From: Promicromonospora sukumoe
GTDB taxonomy: Bacteria > Actinomycetota > Actinomycetes > Actinomycetales > Cellulomonadaceae
Direction: 5' to 3'
Assembly: GCF_014137995.1 (NCBI RefSeq)
Contig: NZ_JACGWV010000001.1
Span: 3,472,001 to 3,536,000, forward strand
DNA: 64,000 nt
The notes beneath the pieces were generated by a model, which saw only the letters and a program-made list of their open reading frames with translations, was not told the origin of the DNA and searched no databases. The position numbers and the translations under genes were made by a program. Shown here piece by piece: positions 61,915-64,000 of the stretch. Each line of letters starts with the position of its first letter. Positions within the stretch are counted from its first letter, which is position 1.

Positions 61915-63333
61915 CTACGGCACGAGCCGGTGCAGGTCCCGCGGGAACGGAGTCACCTCACGGACGTTCGTCGCCCCCACGAGCCGCGCCACCCAGCGCT
62001 CCAGCCCGATGGCGAACCCGCCGTGCGGCGGCATGCCGTGCCGGAACGCCTCCAGGTAGGACGCGTACGACGCCGGGTCCTCGCCCCGGGCCTCGATCGC
62101 CGCCACGTAGTCGGCGTACCGGTGCAGGCGCTGCCCTCCCGTGACCAGCTCCAGGCCGCGGAACAGCAGGTCGAAGCTGTTGCTCCACCGGGATGCCTCC
62201 GGCCCAGAACCGGGCTCGGGGTGCGCGGACTCAGGGTGCGTGTAGAACGGCCGCTTCGCCATCGGGTACCCCTCGACCGCGACGAAGTCGGACCCGTGCT
62301 CGGCCAGCGCCCACTGCCCCAGGGCGCGCTCGTGCTCGGGCGCGAGGTCCGGCTCGTCGGCAGGCGCGCCGACCAGCTCCAGGGCGTCGGCGAAGTGCAG
62401 CACCGGGAACCGGTCCGGCACCTTCGGCACCTCGACGCCGAGCCGCTCGGCGGCCCCGGACGCGCGGACGGCGTCGGCCATCCCGGCCAGCACGTCGCGC
62501 AGGACGGCCAGCACGTCGCGGTGGTCGCGCACGAACCCGAGCTCGACGTCGAGCGAGCGGTACTCCGCGAGGTGCCGCACCGTGTCGTGCGGCTCGGCCC
62601 GGAACACGGGCCCCACCTCGTAGACCCGCTCGAAGACGCCGACCAGCTGCTGCTTGTAGAACTGCGGCGACTGCGCCAGGTAGGCGGGCCGGCCGAAGTA
62701 GTCGACGGGGAACACGTTCGCCCCCGACTCCGTGGCCGTGCCGACCAGCTTGGGCGTGCAGACCTCGGTGAAGCCCGCGGCGTCGAGCGTCGCGCGGAAC
62801 CCGCGCAGGCTCGCGGCCGCGACCTCCCAGCGCGCCTTCTGGGCGGGGTGCCGCCAGGCGACAGCGGCGTGGTCGAGCAGCGTGGGCAGCGCGGCGGTCA
62901 GAGTGGGCCGCCAGAGCTCGACGGGCGGGGTCTCGGCGAGGTCCGTGAGCGGCGTGATCACCGGTCCGGACTCGCCGCTTCCGGCGTCGCTCGTCCCAGC
63001 ACTGGCCGGCCCGGTGATCTCCACGCCGCCGGGTGCCTGCGGGTTCGCGGTGACCGTGCCGTTCACCTCCACGGTGGTCTCCTCGGGCGGCACGTCCGGC
63101 GCCCCGTGTCCGACGCCGTCCGGTCCCGCAGCGGTCCGGATCACCACCTGGGCGAGGCCGGTGCGGTCGCGCAGCACCAGGAACGTCACGGTCGAGAGCT
63201 CCCGACGGCGGTGCACCCAGCCCTGCAGCCGCACGGCCGTCCCCGGCGGGACGGACGGCAGGTCGCGGGCGAGAGTGCGGGCGGGCGCGGAAACACTCGG
63301 GGACGTGCTCGGGTACGGCAAGGGTGGTCTCAT
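61915..63333 (-). CDS. aspS2: Archaeal-type aspartyl-tRNA synthetase, probably non-discriminating
   Basis: 472 residues. Class II synthetase: an N-terminal OB fold (VRLQGWVHRRRELSTVTFLV), then motif 2 FRAEPHDTVRHLAEYRSLD and motif 3 GMPPHGGFAIGLERWVARL. It lacks the GAD insertion of bacterial AspS and has archaeal/eukaryal-type length. His after GWV and Pro in NPQAPGG correspond to the residues recalled as marking non-discriminating AspRS, which also charges tRNA-Asn for GatCAB. No gatCAB is in the window. The second of two adjacent ATGs (63333) has the better spacing to GGAGGA. The leader carries a T-box-like element. Confidence 0.88.
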   Translation of the reverse strand: MRPPLPYPSTSPSVSAPARTLARDLPSVPPGTAVRLQGWVHRRRELSTVTFLVLRDRTGLAQVVIRTAAGPDGVGHGAPDVPPEETTVEVNGTVTANPQAPGGVEITGPASAGTSDAGSGESGPVITPLTDLAETPPVELWRPTLTAALPTLLDHAAVAWRHPAQKARWEVAAASLRGFRATLDAAGFTEVCTPKLVGTATESGANVFPVDYFGRPAYLAQSPQFYKQQLVGVFERVYEVGPVFRAEPHDTVRHLAEYRSLDVELGFVRDHRDVLAVLRDVLAGMADAVRASGAAERLGVEVPKVPDRFPVLHFADALELVGAPADEPDLAPEHERALGQWALAEHGSDFVAVEGYPMAKRPFYTHPESAHPEPGSGPEASRWSNSFDLLFRGLELVTGGQRLHRYADYVAAIEARGEDPASYASYLEAFRHGMPPHGGFAIGLERWVARLVGATNVREVTPFPRDLHRLVP

Positions 63334-63336
63334 CAT

Positions 63337-63500
63337 TCCTCCAGCAGGCGCAGGCCCTGGAGGAGCGGGCGGGGGCTAGGTCGCGGTGCCACCACTCCTT
63401 TGCCGGGAAGCCCCGGCCTCTCGTCGGTACGCCGCACGCGCGGGTGGCCGCTCGCCCGGCGGACCGGGCCGAGGTGCGTCACGCCTCACGCTCACCACGG
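63337..63500 (-). promoter_or_regulatory. T-box-like leader with Shine-Dalgarno-sequestering hairpin
   Basis: On the minus strand a short hairpin GCCGGG-GCTT-CCCGGC (stem III-like) is followed by AAAGGAGTGGTGGCACCGCG. This contains the T-box signature GGTGGCACCGCG (63381-63393), which pairs with uncharged tRNA acceptor ends. Downstream, TCCTCCAG (63357-63364) pairs perfectly with CTGGAGGA (63337-63344), the ribosome-binding site of aspS2. This is the plan of actinobacterial translational T-boxes. The stem I specifier is not certain; a GAC at 63478-63480 is one candidate. The 5' end is approximate. Confidence 0.75.
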
Positions 63501-63625
63501 CACACGCTATGCCCGACGGCGTCCGGCCCGCCACAGGTTTGCGGCTCACCACGACAGCACAGCCGCGACGGCACATCCAGAACAGCACGCCAGCAGAGCA
63601 CGCCGGCACAGCACGCCCGCGCGCG

Positions 63626-64000
63626 TCAGCCCCGGCCCGCGCCGGCGTCGAGTCCCGCGAGCCACGCCAGCACGGCGCGGCCGACCGCGGCGTCGTCCTC
63701 CAGGGGCACGAGGTGACCGCGCCCGGGAAAGGCGACCACCTCGGGGCTGCCGCCGTCGGAGTCCGCGGGCAGGAGGTCGCGCAGCCGTCCGGCCTGCTCG
63801 AACGGTATCCACGGGTCGTCCTCGGCCCAGCCGATCCGGACCGGGCAGCGCACGTCGCCGAGCCGGCTCACGATCGGCGCGGTGTGCTCGGGCGAGAGCT
63901 GGGCGATCTGGCGGTAGAAGGCAGCCTGTCCGACGTCGTCGAGCCAGGGTTCGGCGAGCATGCCGACGACGTCGGCGGCGAGCGCGTGGTTCGCGGCGCC
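63626..64000 (-). CDS. Alpha/beta hydrolase, C-terminal part (cut by window edge)
   Basis: 125 codons, open at the right edge. The end of an alpha/beta hydrolase: a helix-rich cap segment (MLAEPWLDDVGQAAFYRQIAQ), the strand with the catalytic acid CPVRIGWAEDDPWIPFEQA, and the catalytic His in FPGRGHLVPLEDD. The nucleophile elbow lies outside. The arrangement matches prolyl-aminopeptidase/lactonase-like hydrolases. It is on the same strand as aspS2, nearly 300 bases upstream of it. Substrate unknown. Confidence 0.8.
   Translation of the reverse strand, partial: GAANHALAADVVGMLAEPWLDDVGQAAFYRQIAQLSPEHTAPIVSRLGDVRCPVRIGWAEDDPWIPFEQAGRLRDLLPADSDGGSPEVVAFPGRGHLVPLEDDAAVGRAVLAWLAGLDAGAGRG

Noticed and set aside
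58181..62059. 1292-codon open frame on the plus strand
   Set aside because: Runs opposite the DUF4132 gene and into aspS2; no recognisable protein features.

Overview
The window is high-GC actinobacterial DNA. Neighbouring genes glnE-glnA2-panB-ppgK, a luxS-nucleosidase pair, a DUF222/HNH (13E12-type) gene and frequent leaderless start codons suggest Micrococcales, in the Promicromonosporaceae/Cellulomonadaceae area. The species cannot be fixed from sequence alone. Both window edges cut a gene: a MoxR-type ATPase on the left and an alpha/beta hydrolase on the right.

Layout. 1-6.3 kb: start of a MoxR ATPase module, two unknown coupled genes, a TetM/EF-G-like GTPase and an esterase. 6.6-14.8 kb: nitrogen and central metabolism (glnE, glnA2, panB, ppgK) with a SPOR-like small protein, a STAS protein and a DUF3467 protein. 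14.9-22.5 kb: HelD-like RNA polymerase recycling helicase, an NDH-2-like oxidoreductase overlapping an ECF41 sigma factor, a histidine phosphatase, a six-helix membrane protein and glutamate decarboxylase. 22.6-31.5 kb: accessory region with a cell-wall-type surface protein, small unknown genes, a frameshifted gene with a decayed paralogue, a tRNA-3'-end-like fragment and a kinase of the antibiotic phosphotransferase type. 31.7-35.6 kb: two cytochromes P450, the first lacking the ExxR arginine and the second fused to an enoyl-CoA hydratase domain. 35.8-43.2 kb: rnpB, tautomerase, yaaA, MFS transporter, a phosphatase/zinc-ribbon/NIF3 operon, luxS and mtnN. 43.3-49.7 kb: LysR regulator divergent from 2,2-dialkylglycine decarboxylase, a family-A DNA polymerase-like protein and the HNH protein.

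49.8-61.7 kb holds the most coherent unknown system: five minus-strand genes in the order DUF4132, MoxR ATPase, DUF5682, VWA protein, SWIM zinc-finger protein. The last four overlap by 4 bases. From memory this matches the order of the uncharacterised E. coli yehI-L-M-P-Q genes. The domain types suggest an ATP-driven remodelling machine (MoxR plus VWA) acting with two very large proteins and a SWIM protein. Next to it is an archaeal-type aspartyl-tRNA synthetase that carries residues of the non-discriminating class. Its leader contains a T-box core and an anti-Shine-Dalgarno hairpin, which suggests control of translation by uncharged tRNA.

Two genome-style traits recur. Large intergenic palindromes of at least two sequence families, with arms of 19-27 bases, sit between genes. 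Many genes have a TAnnnT hexamer 6-7 bases before the start codon, suggesting leaderless transcripts.
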